Below are positions 26,352 through 34,969 of a stretch of DNA of 64,000 nucleotides, one piece after another. Positions within the stretch are counted from its first letter, which is position 1. Every line of letters starts with the position of its first letter. The stretch is from contig JBFLWS010000001.1 in assembly GCA_040757715.1 (NCBI GenBank), positions 124,001 to 188,000 on the forward strand, in the 5' to 3' direction. Both the position numbers and the translations under genes were made by a program. Origin of the DNA: CAIMFV01 sp040757715 (GTDB taxonomy: Bacteria; Pseudomonadota; Alphaproteobacteria; Caulobacterales; Caulobacteraceae). The notes under the pieces were generated by a model, which made no database searches, was not told the DNA's origin, and was given only the letters and a program-made list of their open reading frames with translations.

Positions 26352-27236
26352 ATGTCGCAGACCAGATTCCGTGGCGCCATCACCGCGCTCGTCACGCCTT
26401 TCGCCAACGGCGCCTTCGACGAGGCCGCTTACAAGTCGTTGGTGGAGCGCCAGATCGCCGCCGGCATTCATGGCCTGGTGCCCGTGGGCACCACCGGCGA
26501 GACCGCCACCTTGTCGCATGAGGAGCACCACCGGGTGGTGGAGCTGTGCGTGGAGGTGTCGGCGGGGCGCGTGCCGGTGATCGCCGGCGCCGGCTCCAAC
26601 TCCACCGCCGAGGCCATCGAACTCGTCCAGCACGCCAAGACCATCGGCGCGGATGCGGCCCTGGTGGTGACGCCCTATTACAACCGGCCGAGCCAGGAGG
26701 GCCTCTACCGCCACTTCGCCGCCATCAACGACGCGGTGGAGCTGCCGGTGATCCTCTACAACGTGCCCTCGCGCTGCAGCGTGGACATTTCCAACGAGAC
26801 CGTGGCGCGCCTCGCCAAGCTGCCGAACATCGTCGGCATCAAGGACGCCACTGGCGACCTGCCGCGGGCGAGCCACATGCGCGTGCTGTGCGGCGAGGAC
26901 TTCATCATGCTGTCGGGGGATGATCCCTCGGCGCTGGGCTATGCGGCCCATGGCGGGCACGGCTGCATTTCTGTGACCTCCAATGTGGCCCCGGAACAGG
27001 TGGCCAGCGCTTTCGACGCCCTCACGGCCGGCGACTTCAAGTCGGCGCTTTATTGGCAGGACAAGCTGATCCGCCTGCACAAGGCCCTGTTCCTCGACGC
27101 CTCGCCCGCGCCCACCAAGTATGCGCTGTCCAAGCTCGGCCTCTGCGGCGAGGAGGTGCGCTTGCCGCTCGCCCCCTGCGCCGACGCCGTAAAGCCGGCC
27201 ATTCTTGAGGCCATGCAAGAGGCGGGCGTCCTCTAA
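26352..27236 (+). CDS. dapA: 4-hydroxy-tetrahydrodipicolinate synthase
   Basis: The 294-residue protein is full length for DapA, which condenses pyruvate with aspartate semialdehyde in lysine and diaminopimelate synthesis. It shows GTTGETATLSHEEH, the catalytic Tyr in TPYYNRPSQEG, the Schiff-base Lys in VGIKDATGD, and LSGDD near the pyruvate site. The ATG at 26352 begins MSQTRFRGAITALVTPF, the normal N-terminus; the open frame before it is not conserved. smpB follows after five bases and is likely cotranscribed. No lysine riboswitch was recognised in the 152-base upstream region. Confidence 0.97.
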   Translation: MSQTRFRGAITALVTPFANGAFDEAAYKSLVERQIAAGIHGLVPVGTTGETATLSHEEHHRVVELCVEVSAGRVPVIAGAGSNSTAEAIELVQHAKTIGADAALVVTPYYNRPSQEGLYRHFAAINDAVELPVILYNVPSRCSVDISNETVARLAKLPNIVGIKDATGDLPRASHMRVLCGEDFIMLSGDDPSALGYAAHGGHGCISVTSNVAPEQVASAFDALTAGDFKSALYWQDKLIRLHKALFLDASPAPTKYALSKLGLCGEEVRLPLAPCADAVKPAILEAMQEAGVL

Positions 27237-27241
27237 CCATC

Positions 27242-27712
27242 ATGTCCAAGCAAGACCCGGCTAAAAAACTGATCGCCGAGAACCGGCGGGCCAGGTTCGA
27301 CTACTTCCTGGAGGAGAACCTTGAGGCGGGGCTCGTGCTCACCGGCTCCGAGGTGAAGTCCCTGCGCCAGGGCCGCGCCAACATCGCCGAGAGCTATGCG
27401 GCGGTGCAGGGGCGGGAGATCGAGCTCGTCAACGCCTACATTCCCGAATATGCGGGCGCCAATCGCTTCAATCACGAGCCGCGGCGCATCCGCAAAATCC
27501 TGCTGCACCGGCGTCAGATCGACAAGCTCATCGCCGCTGTGCAGCGCGAGGGGCGCACCCTGATTCCGGTGAAGCTCTATTTCGACGAGAAGGGCCGAGC
27601 CAAGCTGGAGCTGGCGCTCGCCAAGGGCAAGAAGGCGCACGACAAGCGCGCCACTGAGGCCGAGCGCGACTGGAAGCGCGATCAGGCGCGGCTCCTGCGC
27701 GACCGCGGCTAA
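27242..27712 (+). CDS. smpB: SsrA (tmRNA)-binding protein SmpB
   Basis: This 156-residue protein has the SmpB OB-fold and basic tail: LIAENRRARFDYFLEENLE, LTGSEVKSLRQGRANI, and the C-terminal KGKKAHDKRATEAERDW that mimics a codon-anticodon in the decoding centre. SmpB brings tmRNA to stalled ribosomes for trans-translation. It lies five bases after dapA, an arrangement common in alphaproteobacteria. No tmRNA gene is present in the window. Its stop overlaps that of the convergent MFS gene by four bases. Confidence 0.97.
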   Translation: MSKQDPAKKLIAENRRARFDYFLEENLEAGLVLTGSEVKSLRQGRANIAESYAAVQGREIELVNAYIPEYAGANRFNHEPRRIRKILLHRRQIDKLIAAVQREGRTLIPVKLYFDEKGRAKLELALAKGKKAHDKRATEAERDWKRDQARLLRDRG

Positions 27713-28980
27713 TCTTCGGAGGCGAGGGGATCGACCTCTGGCCGGGTCACCCACCAGGCCCAGACGCCGCCGAGCACCAAGAGCACGCTCGCCAGGATGA
27801 AGGGCGCGCCGGAATAGACCATCGGCACGCCGGGGCGGACGAAATAGGCGAACACGAAGGGGAAGATCATCGGGCCGATCAGCTCGGCGATGCCGGTGAG
27901 GCTGGCGGTGGCCCCCTGGAGCTGGCCTTGCTCGCCGCCGCTTACGTGCTTGGACATCACGGTTTGAGCCGCAGCGCCGAAGATGCCCCACAGCGCCAGC
28001 ACCGGAATGCCCCACCACAGGATGTCGCCCGTACTGGCGAGGCCGGCGATGAGGAAGCCGAGCGCGCCAAATCCGAGGCCCGCGATCATGGAGCGGCGAT
28101 TGCCGAAGCGCTTGATGAACCGGCCCACAATGACCGCCTGAGCGAACACCAGCGCCACCCCCACCAGGGTCAGGGTCACGCCGAGGGTCTTCAGCGTCCA
28201 GCCGTAGCGGTACTGGGCGTAGAGCACGATGGTGGAGGGGAGGGACACCTGGGCGAGGGTGGAGATGAAGGATACGCCGGCGAGGCCGAACAGCTCTGGA
28301 TGCCGGCGCAACAGCACCAGCGACCCTACGGGGTTGGCGCGCCGCCAGCTGAAATCCAGACGCAGTGGCTTGGGCAAGGACTCAGGCAGCACGAGCCAGC
28401 CATAGACGGCGTTGGCGAGGCTGAAGGCGGCGGCCACATAGAGCGGCAGGCGCGGATCGAAGTCCCCCAACATGCCGCCGATCGCTGGCCCGAATACGAA
28501 GCCGGCCCCATAGGCCGCGCCGAGAATGGCGAAGGCGCCGGGTCGCTTATCGAGCTCGGTGACGTCGCAGATATAGGCGCTGGCGGTGGCGAAGCTGGCG
28601 CTCGTCACCCCCGACACCACCCGGCCCACGAACAGCCACAGCACATTGGGCGCCCAGGCCATCAGGGCGTAGGACAGGCCGAGCCCGAGATTGGAAGCCA
28701 GGATTAGCGGCCGGCGTCCAAATCTATCGGACAAACCGCCGAGAACGGGTGAGCAAAAGAACTGCACCAGGGCGAACACGGCGTTGAAGAGACCGTAGAT
28801 CACCGCCGCCTGGGAGGTGTTGCCCTCCACGAAATGGCGCACGAGGCTCGGCAGCACCGGCACCACCATGCCCAGCGCCATCACGTCGAGCAGCACAGTG
28901 ATGAAGATGAACATCACCGCGCCCGGACGGGCGGCGGAGGCGGCGTGGGTGGGGGAGGGACTTGGCTGCGGCTTGGTCAT
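27709..28980 (-). CDS. MFS transporter, TCR/Tet-like drug:proton antiporter
   Basis: The 423-residue protein has 12 predicted membrane helices. Motif A (GGLSDRFGRRP) lies between helices 2 and 3, and the AYGAGFVFGPAIGG segment in helix 5 matches motif C of drug antiporters. It is closest in pattern to the TetA-type family (DVMALGMVVPVLPSLV in helix 1), but that group includes many exporters with no link to tetracycline, so no resistance is claimed. It is a single gene, convergent with smpB, with an Ala/Pro-rich cytoplasmic N-terminus. Confidence 0.87.
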   Translation of the reverse strand: MTKPQPSPSPTHAASAARPGAVMFIFITVLLDVMALGMVVPVLPSLVRHFVEGNTSQAAVIYGLFNAVFALVQFFCSPVLGGLSDRFGRRPLILASNLGLGLSYALMAWAPNVLWLFVGRVVSGVTSASFATASAYICDVTELDKRPGAFAILGAAYGAGFVFGPAIGGMLGDFDPRLPLYVAAAFSLANAVYGWLVLPESLPKPLRLDFSWRRANPVGSLVLLRRHPELFGLAGVSFISTLAQVSLPSTIVLYAQYRYGWTLKTLGVTLTLVGVALVFAQAVIVGRFIKRFGNRRSMIAGLGFGALGFLIAGLASTGDILWWGIPVLALWGIFGAAAQTVMSKHVSGGEQGQLQGATASLTGIAELIGPMIFPFVFAYFVRPGVPMVYSGAPFILASVLLVLGGVWAWWVTRPEVDPLASED

Positions 28981-29059
28981 GAACTCAATCGCACCGGCAA
29001 GGAGCCAGGGCGGCGGACGATAGCATCAACTGCGCAGGGCAAGCCATGGGGCGAGGCTT

Positions 29060-29734
29060 TTACGCCGTCGCTTGGTCGAGGCGGGCGCGCACGCGGGCGA
29101 ACACGGCCTCGAACATGGCCGGCGTCAGCCGCCCGGTGTTGGTGTTGAGCCGCGAGCAGTGATAGCTCGAATAGAGGCGGAGAGGCCCGAAATCCGTTTC
29201 CTGGCCGTGGCCAGCGGGCGCAGCATTGGCCTTCTCGCTGAGCGCCTTCAGCACATTGCGCCGGGCCACGTCGCCCAAGGCGACGATGGCGGTGAGACGC
29301 GGCAGCGCCTTGATGCGGGCGGCCAGGTGCGGCCGGCAGAGGGTCTCCTCCGCTGGTGTAGGCTTGTTCTCCGGCGGGGCGCAGCGCACCGCATTGGTGA
29401 TCATGCAGTCGGTGAGCCGCAGCCCGTCATCCGGCCGAGCGAGGTAGGTCCCCTGCGCGAAGCCGAACTTCAACAGCGTGCCGTAGAGCAGCTCGCCGGC
29501 ATAGTCTCCCGTGAACGGACGTCCAGTGCGATTGGCCCCCATGCGCCCAGGGGCAAGCCCCACCACCAGGAGCCGCGCCTGGAGGTCGCCGAAGCTGGGC
29601 GCCGGGCCGTTCCACCAGTCTGGATGTTCGGCCCGGTTCTTGTCGCGATAGGCCACAAGACGCGGGCAGAGCGGACATTCGCGGCCTGGCTCCGATGTCA
29701 CGGGTTCCGCCGTGACGGGCTCAGTCCTCGTCAT
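29060..29734 (-). CDS. Uracil-DNA glycosylase, family 5 (UDGb)-like
   Basis: The 224-residue protein has an N-terminal iron-sulfur-type cysteine pair (CPLCPRL), motif A GLAPGRMGANRTGRPFTGD, and a C-terminal motif with HCSRLNTNTGRLT. These match the family 4/5 thermostable-type uracil glycosylases; the GLAPG loop without the usual Asp or Glu is the UDGb pattern. The enzyme would excise uracil or other deaminated bases from DNA. Its start overlaps the end of the NYN-domain gene by 14 bases, so the two are probably cotranscribed and coupled. Confidence 0.9.
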   Translation of the reverse strand: MTRTEPVTAEPVTSEPGRECPLCPRLVAYRDKNRAEHPDWWNGPAPSFGDLQARLLVVGLAPGRMGANRTGRPFTGDYAGELLYGTLLKFGFAQGTYLARPDDGLRLTDCMITNAVRCAPPENKPTPAEETLCRPHLAARIKALPRLTAIVALGDVARRNVLKALSEKANAAPAGHGQETDFGPLRLYSSYHCSRLNTNTGRLTPAMFEAVFARVRARLDQATA

Positions 29735-30308
29735 CTTGATCGCCGTCGCCTTGCAGGAAGCGCGGCGTCGACTGTTGCCGCGGACGGCCGATGAGGCTGG
29801 CGAGATCGTTGAGATCGACGAAGGTGTCGGCTTGGCGGCGAAGATCGTCCGAAGCCATGGGCGGTTGCGACTTGACTGTGGAGACCACGGTCACCCGCAC
29901 GCCCTTGCGCTGCACCGACTCGATCAGACGCCGGAAATCGCCGTCGCCGGAGAAAAGCACGATGTGATCCACGTGCGGGGCGATCTCCATCATGTCGACG
30001 GCGATCTCAATATCCATATTGCCCTTGGTGCGGGTGACGCCGGTGGACTGCTCGGTGTACCGACGCACCGGCTTGGTCACCAAGGTGAAGCCATTATAAT
30101 CGAGCCAATCCACCAGTGGACGGATCGGGGAATATTCCTGATCTTCCACGATCGCTGTATAGTAGTAGGCTCGGATCAGAATCCCACGTTTGCGGAACTC
30201 CTCCAGCAACTTTTTGTAGTCTATGTCGAAGTTCAGAACCTTGACGGCGGAGTAGAGATTTGCACCGTCTATGAACAGGGCCAGCTTGTCGGTCGGGTAA
30301 AAAGTCAT
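29721..30308 (-). CDS. NYN (PIN-like) domain protein, LabA/DUF88 family
   Basis: The 195-residue protein has the NYN fold with an early Asp in ALFIDGANLYSAV, an Asp in KGNMDIEIAVDMME, and the acidic FSGDGDFRRLIE loop, which together form the presumed metal site. Such proteins are thought to be endoribonucleases; some act in RNA turnover or circadian output (LabA), but the target is unknown. The C-terminus is Gln/Asp-rich and disordered-looking. It is followed by, and overlaps, the uracil glycosylase gene, and is divergent from folK with only 35 bases between start codons. The first part is richer in A/T than its neighbours. Confidence 0.88.
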   Translation of the reverse strand: MTFYPTDKLALFIDGANLYSAVKVLNFDIDYKKLLEEFRKRGILIRAYYYTAIVEDQEYSPIRPLVDWLDYNGFTLVTKPVRRYTEQSTGVTRTKGNMDIEIAVDMMEIAPHVDHIVLFSGDGDFRRLIESVQRKGVRVTVVSTVKSQPPMASDDLRRQADTFVDLNDLASLIGRPRQQSTPRFLQGDGDQDDED

Positions 30309-30343
30309 ATTTGTTTGTTTTTCCGGAATTTTGGAGCGGTGGG

Positions 30344-30853
30344 TTGGATTTAGAAAAAATTGTAGTCCTGGCTTTGGGGGCGAATGTGCCGCAGGCTCAG
30401 CGCTCTATCCTTGAAAGTCTCAATAGTGCAATAGAAAGACTTCAAAAGTACAAACTGATAATTGCGTCACAATCGTCTTGGTGGGAGTCCGTTGCGTGGC
30501 CGAACCCGTTAGACCCTGCGTATATCAATGGCGTTGTGCTTGTCGAGGCGCAATATTCGCCCCTGCAATTATTGGGCACATTACAACAAGTTGAACGCGA
30601 GTTCGGCCGCCAGCGCAGCATCCCGAATGCGCCAAGGACACTTGATCTCGATCTCATCGCCTTCGGTCGCGAAATTATGACGACGCCGGAACTGGATTTG
30701 CCGCACCCGCGCGCCGAAGAACGTCTCTTTGTCATGGGGCCGTTGGCCGAGATCGCGCCGGATTGGCGTCACCCCATTAGCAACCGCACCGCCGCTGAAC
30801 TCGCCGCAGCGGCTTCGATCGGACGCGACGCGCACCCGCTCCAGCGGAATTGA
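30344..30853 (+). CDS. folK: 2-amino-4-hydroxy-6-hydroxymethyldihydropteridine pyrophosphokinase
   Basis: The 169-residue protein matches HPPK, which transfers pyrophosphate from ATP to 6-hydroxymethyl-dihydropterin in folate synthesis. It has LALGANVPQA at the start, the RTLDLDLIAFG motif whose Asp pair binds Mg2+, and LPHPRAEERLFVMGPLAEI. The TTG at 30344 is chosen because GGAG lies seven bases upstream; the open frame to 30311 would add a poor extension. The 5' half is unusually rich in A/T and uses codons such as TTA, ATA and AAA that its neighbours avoid. rpoZ follows 93 bases later. Confidence 0.93.
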   Translation: MDLEKIVVLALGANVPQAQRSILESLNSAIERLQKYKLIIASQSSWWESVAWPNPLDPAYINGVVLVEAQYSPLQLLGTLQQVEREFGRQRSIPNAPRTLDLDLIAFGREIMTTPELDLPHPRAEERLFVMGPLAEIAPDWRHPISNRTAAELAAAASIGRDAHPLQRN

Positions 30854-30946
30854 AATCGCGCAATCGTGCGAGACAGCCATTTCAAGGTTGCCTCACCGGT
30901 CTCCATCGCCTATCTGGAGCGGTTCTACCGCCATCTTGAGGATCGC

Positions 30947-31306
30947 ATGGCCCGCGTTACTGTCGAAGACTGCGTCGAGAAGGTTCCCAACCGCTTCAGC
31001 CTCGTGCTGCTGGCCGCCCATCGCGCGCGCGCCATCTCCACCGGCTCGGAGATTCTGGTGGACCGCGACAATGACAAGAACCCGGTGGTGGCGCTGCGCG
31101 AAATCGCTGACGAGGCCATCGAGCCCGACGTGCTGAATGAGAGCCTGATCGGCTCGCTGCAGCGCGTGGACGAGCGCACAGAGGCCGAGGAAGAGGCCGA
31201 GACCTTGGCCCTGCTGGCGGATCCGCAGCACATGCACATGAGCGAACAGGAGCTCGTGCGGGCGCTGCAGAGCGACCGTGACGGAGGCCAGGAGGACCGC
31301 TACTGA
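30947..31306 (+). CDS. rpoZ: RNA polymerase omega subunit
   Basis: The 119-residue protein begins MARVTVEDCVEKVPNRF, the standard omega N-terminus, and contains DRDNDKNPVVALREIAD. The acidic C-terminal tail (EEAETLALLADPQHMHMSE) is typical of alphaproteobacterial omega, close in pattern to that of Caulobacter. Omega helps fold and retain the beta' subunit and forms a ppGpp-binding site in some bacteria. The ATG is preceded by GAGG with a five-base spacer; the open frame before it is not conserved. Its stop overlaps the probable CTG start of spoT, as in many rpoZ-spoT operons. Confidence 0.95.
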   Translation: MARVTVEDCVEKVPNRFSLVLLAAHRARAISTGSEILVDRDNDKNPVVALREIADEAIEPDVLNESLIGSLQRVDERTEAEEEAETLALLADPQHMHMSEQELVRALQSDRDGGQEDRY

Positions 31307-33567
31307 CGCCCCCGGGCGCAGACGCTCCTCTCGCGGCCGCGGTTCCTGAAGCCGGAGCCGTCGAGGTCCCTCCGCACGCTCCCACCAAGCCGAAAACCCG
31401 CTACCTACGGCAATACGAGCTCATTGAGCGGGTCCGGAGCTACGACCCCACCGCCGATGAGGCGCTGCTCAATCGCGCCTATGTCTACGCCATGCGCATG
31501 CACGGCTCGCAGATGCGCGCGTCGGGCGATCCTTATTTCGCCCACCCCATCGAGGTGGCGGGCATCCTCACCGAGTACAGGCTCGACACGGCCGCCATCG
31601 TCACGGCGCTGCTGCACGATGTGATCGAGGACACCCAGGCCACCCGCGCCGACATCGCCGACCTGTTTGGCGAAGAGGTGGCCGAGCTGGTGGAGGGGGT
31701 GACCAAGCTCTCGCGCCTGGAGCTCAATTCCGAACAGACGCGCCAGGCGGAGAACCTGCGCAAGTTCATCCTCGCCATCTCCAAGGATGTGCGGGTGCTG
31801 CTGGTGAAGCTGGCCGATCGCCTGCACAACATGCGCACCTTGTCCTACATCTCCAAGCCCGAGAAACGGGAGCGCATCGCCCGCGAGACCCTGGACATCT
31901 ACGCCCCGCTCGCCCGCTCCATTGGATGCCACCGTTTCTGTTCAGAACTGGAGGAGCTGGCCTTCGAGCACCTGCAGCCGGCCGCCCGCAGCGCCATCAT
32001 CCGCCGACTGGAAGCCCTGCGCGCCATCCAGGGCCCGGCGGTGGCCATCGTCTCCGGCGAGGTCATGCGGCAATTGGAGGAGGTCGGCCTCTCCGCCCGC
32101 GTGCTCGGCCGGGAGAAGCAGGCCTTTTCCATCTGGCGCAAGCTGCAGCGCAAGTCGGTGACCTTCTCGCAGTTGTCGGATATCTACGCCTTCCGGGTGA
32201 TCGTGGAGAACGAGGACGACTGCTACCGGGCCCTCGGCGTGATCCACCGCACCTGGCCCTGTGTGCCGGACCGTTTCAAGGACTACATCTCCACCCCCAA
32301 GCGGAACAATTACCGCTCGCTGCACACCACCATCGTCGGCCCCAAGGGCATGCGCATCGAGATGCAGATCCGCACCGAGGCCATGGATCGCATCGCCGAG
32401 GAGGGTGTGGCCGCCCACTGGCGCTACAAGGACAAGAGCTACGGCTTTGACGCCGAGGCGGCGCAGGAGGAGGGCGGGCGCGATCCGCTGATGAACCTGC
32501 GCTATCTGGTGCAGATGCTGGAGCACGGCGGCGACGCCGAGGACCTGATGGAGAACGCCAAGCTCGAGATGTTCCTCGACCAGGTGTTCGTCTTCACCCC
32601 CAAGGGCCGGCTGATCAGTCTGCCCAAGGGCGCCATGCCGCTGGACTTCGCCTATTCCGTCCATACCGACGTGGGCGACCGCGCCATGGGCGTGAAGATC
32701 AACGGCGAGATGCGCCCTCTACGCACGCCGCTGTCCAATGGCGACGTGGTGGAGGTGATCACGGGCTCGAAGCCCACCACCCCGCCGGACTGGCGCTCGC
32801 TCACCGTCACCGGACGCGCCCGCTCCGCCATCCGTCGGCACATCCGCCTCACGGAGCGGGAGGAATTCATTCGCCTCGGTCGCGCGGCGGTGGACCAGGT
32901 GTTCGCCCGCGCCGGCAAGAACCGCGCCGAGGTCACCCTGCGGCCCGCGCTGGAGCGCTTCAACCTCACCGCCGATGATGAGCTGTTCGACGCCGCCGGG
33001 CGCGGGCGCATCTCGCCGACCCTCATTCTCGAGAGCGTGTTCCCGGGTCTGAAGGAGACCGAGCGCGCCGCCGCCGCCGCCCGGGTGCGCATCGAGGACG
33101 GCAAGGGGGCGCGGCTCTATGTGCGCGGCGGCGGGCTGACCCCTGGCGTCTCGCTCCATTTCGCCGACTGCTGCTCCCCGGTGCCGGGGGACCGCATCGT
33201 CGGCATCCTACAGCCGGACCACGGCCTCGCCGTGCATACCATCGATTGCTCGCGCCTCGCCGAATACGAGGACGAGGAAGAACTCTGGCGCGATCTGCAT
33301 TGGACGGCCGAGGCCGAGCGCAACACCGTCTCCCGCGCTCGGGTCACCGCCACCGCCCGTAATGCGCCGGGCGTCTTAGGCCAGGCCTGCACACTCATCG
33401 GCGAGGCCGGCGGCAACATCATGAACCTGCGCATGCACCACCGGCAGTCGGATTTCTTCGACGTAGACTTTGACATCGACGTGGTGGACGCCAAGCACCT
33501 CACCCACATCATCGCGGCCCTGCGCGCCTGCCCCTCAGTGGAGACCGTGGACCGCATCAAGGCGTGA
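31303..33567 (+). CDS. spoT: Bifunctional (p)ppGpp synthetase/hydrolase, Rsh/SpoT
   Basis: About 754 residues. Domains in order: HD hydrolase (YFAHPIEVAG, LLHDVIED), synthetase (RFKDYISTPKRNNYRSLH, EMQIRTEAMD), TGS (QVFVFTPKG), a linker, and a C-terminal ACT domain. The RFKD motif is the RXKD form linked to bifunctional enzymes. The first in-frame ATG (31492) would cut off the conserved YLRQYELIERVRSYDP and NRAYVYA segments. The frame is open from 31282, and the only good site is CTG 31303, with GGAGG seven bases upstream, overlapping the rpoZ stop as CTGA. The start is inferred; the identity is secure. Confidence 0.93.
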   Translation: MTPPGADAPLAAAVPEAGAVEVPPHAPTKPKTRYLRQYELIERVRSYDPTADEALLNRAYVYAMRMHGSQMRASGDPYFAHPIEVAGILTEYRLDTAAIVTALLHDVIEDTQATRADIADLFGEEVAELVEGVTKLSRLELNSEQTRQAENLRKFILAISKDVRVLLVKLADRLHNMRTLSYISKPEKRERIARETLDIYAPLARSIGCHRFCSELEELAFEHLQPAARSAIIRRLEALRAIQGPAVAIVSGEVMRQLEEVGLSARVLGREKQAFSIWRKLQRKSVTFSQLSDIYAFRVIVENEDDCYRALGVIHRTWPCVPDRFKDYISTPKRNNYRSLHTTIVGPKGMRIEMQIRTEAMDRIAEEGVAAHWRYKDKSYGFDAEAAQEEGGRDPLMNLRYLVQMLEHGGDAEDLMENAKLEMFLDQVFVFTPKGRLISLPKGAMPLDFAYSVHTDVGDRAMGVKINGEMRPLRTPLSNGDVVEVITGSKPTTPPDWRSLTVTGRARSAIRRHIRLTEREEFIRLGRAAVDQVFARAGKNRAEVTLRPALERFNLTADDELFDAAGRGRISPTLILESVFPGLKETERAAAAARVRIEDGKGARLYVRGGGLTPGVSLHFADCCSPVPGDRIVGILQPDHGLAVHTIDCSRLAEYEDEEELWRDLHWTAEAERNTVSRARVTATARNAPGVLGQACTLIGEAGGNIMNLRMHHRQSDFFDVDFDIDVVDAKHLTHIIAALRACPSVETVDRIKA

Positions 33568-33623
33568 CTGCCGCGGTCTCTATGCATTGAGACTCGATGC
33601 GCGCCGGCCTATAGGTCGCGGCC

Positions 33624-34205
33624 ATGACCTCTGATGACGTTCTCGACGAATTCCGCGCCTGCGGCGCCCTGCGCGAAGGCCATTTCGTGCTCTCCTCCGG
33701 CCTGCATTCGGGCGTGTTCCTGCAGAAGAACCTGGTGTTTATGCACGCCGACCGCACCGAGCGCCTGTGCAAGGCCCTCGCCGCCAAGATCAAGGCGCTC
33801 GTAGGCGAGGTGGATGTGGTGATCAGCCCGGCGGTGGGCGCGATCATTCCGGGCTACGAGACTGCGCGCCATCTGGGCGTGCCCTCCATGTACGTCGAGC
33901 GGGAAGGGGGCGCCTTCAAGCTCCGCCGCGGCTTTGATCTGCAGCCCGGCGCCCGCGTCGCCATGGTGGAGGACATCGTCACCACCGGCCTTTCCTCTCG
34001 CGAGTGCATCGAAGCCATCCGCGCACAGGGCGGGAACGTGGTCGCCGCGGGCTGCATCGTCGATCGCTCCGGCGGCCGGGCGGACGTGGGCGTGCCTCTG
34101 GTGGCCCTCGCCACGCTCGACGTTCCGGCCTATCCCGCCGACCAGCTTCCGCCCGAACTCGCCGCCATTCCCATCGAAGACCCCGGCAGCCGGAGGCTTG
34201 CGTGA
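33624..34205 (+). CDS. pyrE: Orotate phosphoribosyltransferase
   Basis: The 193-residue protein joins orotate to PRPP to form OMP in pyrimidine synthesis. The PRPP-binding motif is VAMVEDIVTTGLSS, and the N-terminal FVLSSGLHSGVFLQK matches the family. It starts with ATG 56 bases after spoT. The stop overlaps the pdxJ start (GTGA at 34202-34205), so pyrE heads or continues a coupled run pyrE-pdxJ-acpS. Confidence 0.96.
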   Translation: MTSDDVLDEFRACGALREGHFVLSSGLHSGVFLQKNLVFMHADRTERLCKALAAKIKALVGEVDVVISPAVGAIIPGYETARHLGVPSMYVEREGGAFKLRRGFDLQPGARVAMVEDIVTTGLSSRECIEAIRAQGGNVVAAGCIVDRSGGRADVGVPLVALATLDVPAYPADQLPPELAAIPIEDPGSRRLA

Positions 34206-34969
34206 GCGGACATCTTCGCCTCGGCGTCAATATCGACCACGTGGCGACCATCCGGAACGCCCGCGGCGGCGGCCATCCTGATCCGGTGAAGGCCGCTGCC
34301 CTCGCCCTCGCTGCCGGCGCCGACGGCATCACCGCCCACCTGCGCGAGGATCGGCGGCACATCTCCGACGCCGATATCGAGCGGCTGATCATCCTCTTGG
34401 GCCAGCTCGGCAAGCCGCTGAACTTCGAGATGGCCATTACCGACGAGATGGTGGACATCGCGCTGCGCCACCGCCCTCACGCCGCCTGCCTCGTGCCCGA
34501 GCGCCGGGAGGAGCGCACGACAGAGGGCGGTCTCGACGTCGCCCGCCAGCACAATGTGGTGGCCCCGGTGGTGAAGAAGCTGCGCGACGCCGGCGCCCGC
34601 GTCTCCCTGTTCATCGAAGCTGACAAGGTGCAGATCGCCGTGGCCGAGGCCATGGGCGCACAGGTGGTGGAGCTGCACACCGGCGCCTATTGCGACGCCC
34701 TGCGCGAAGGCGAGGCCGAAGCCGCCGCGCGCTATCTCGATCAGCTGCGCGAAGGCGCCGCCGACGCCCACGCCCGGGGCCTTGAAGTGCACGCCGGCCA
34801 CGGCATCGACTTCGACAGCGTCACGCCTGTGGCCGCCATCCCCGAGGTGCGCGAGCTCAACATCGGTCACTTCCTCGTGGGTGAGGCCATCTTCTGCGGG
34901 CTCGAAGCGGCCATCCGCCAGATGCGCGCCCTGATGGACGCCGCCCGCGCCGAGAGCGCCACCGCGTGA
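34202..34969 (+). CDS. pdxJ: Pyridoxine 5'-phosphate synthase
   Basis: The 255-residue protein condenses 1-deoxyxylulose 5-phosphate with 3-amino-2-oxopropyl phosphate to pyridoxine 5'-phosphate. It has GVNIDHVATIRNARG at the N-terminus, ITAHLREDRRHI with active-site residues, and the phosphate-binding C-terminal VHAGHGID and NIGHFLVGEAI. GTG 34202 overlaps the pyrE stop and places the motif at the normal distance. The end overlaps the acpS start (GTGA at 34966-34969). Confidence 0.97.
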   Translation: MSGHLRLGVNIDHVATIRNARGGGHPDPVKAAALALAAGADGITAHLREDRRHISDADIERLIILLGQLGKPLNFEMAITDEMVDIALRHRPHAACLVPERREERTTEGGLDVARQHNVVAPVVKKLRDAGARVSLFIEADKVQIAVAEAMGAQVVELHTGAYCDALREGEAEAAARYLDQLREGAADAHARGLEVHAGHGIDFDSVTPVAAIPEVRELNIGHFLVGEAIFCGLEAAIRQMRALMDAARAESATA

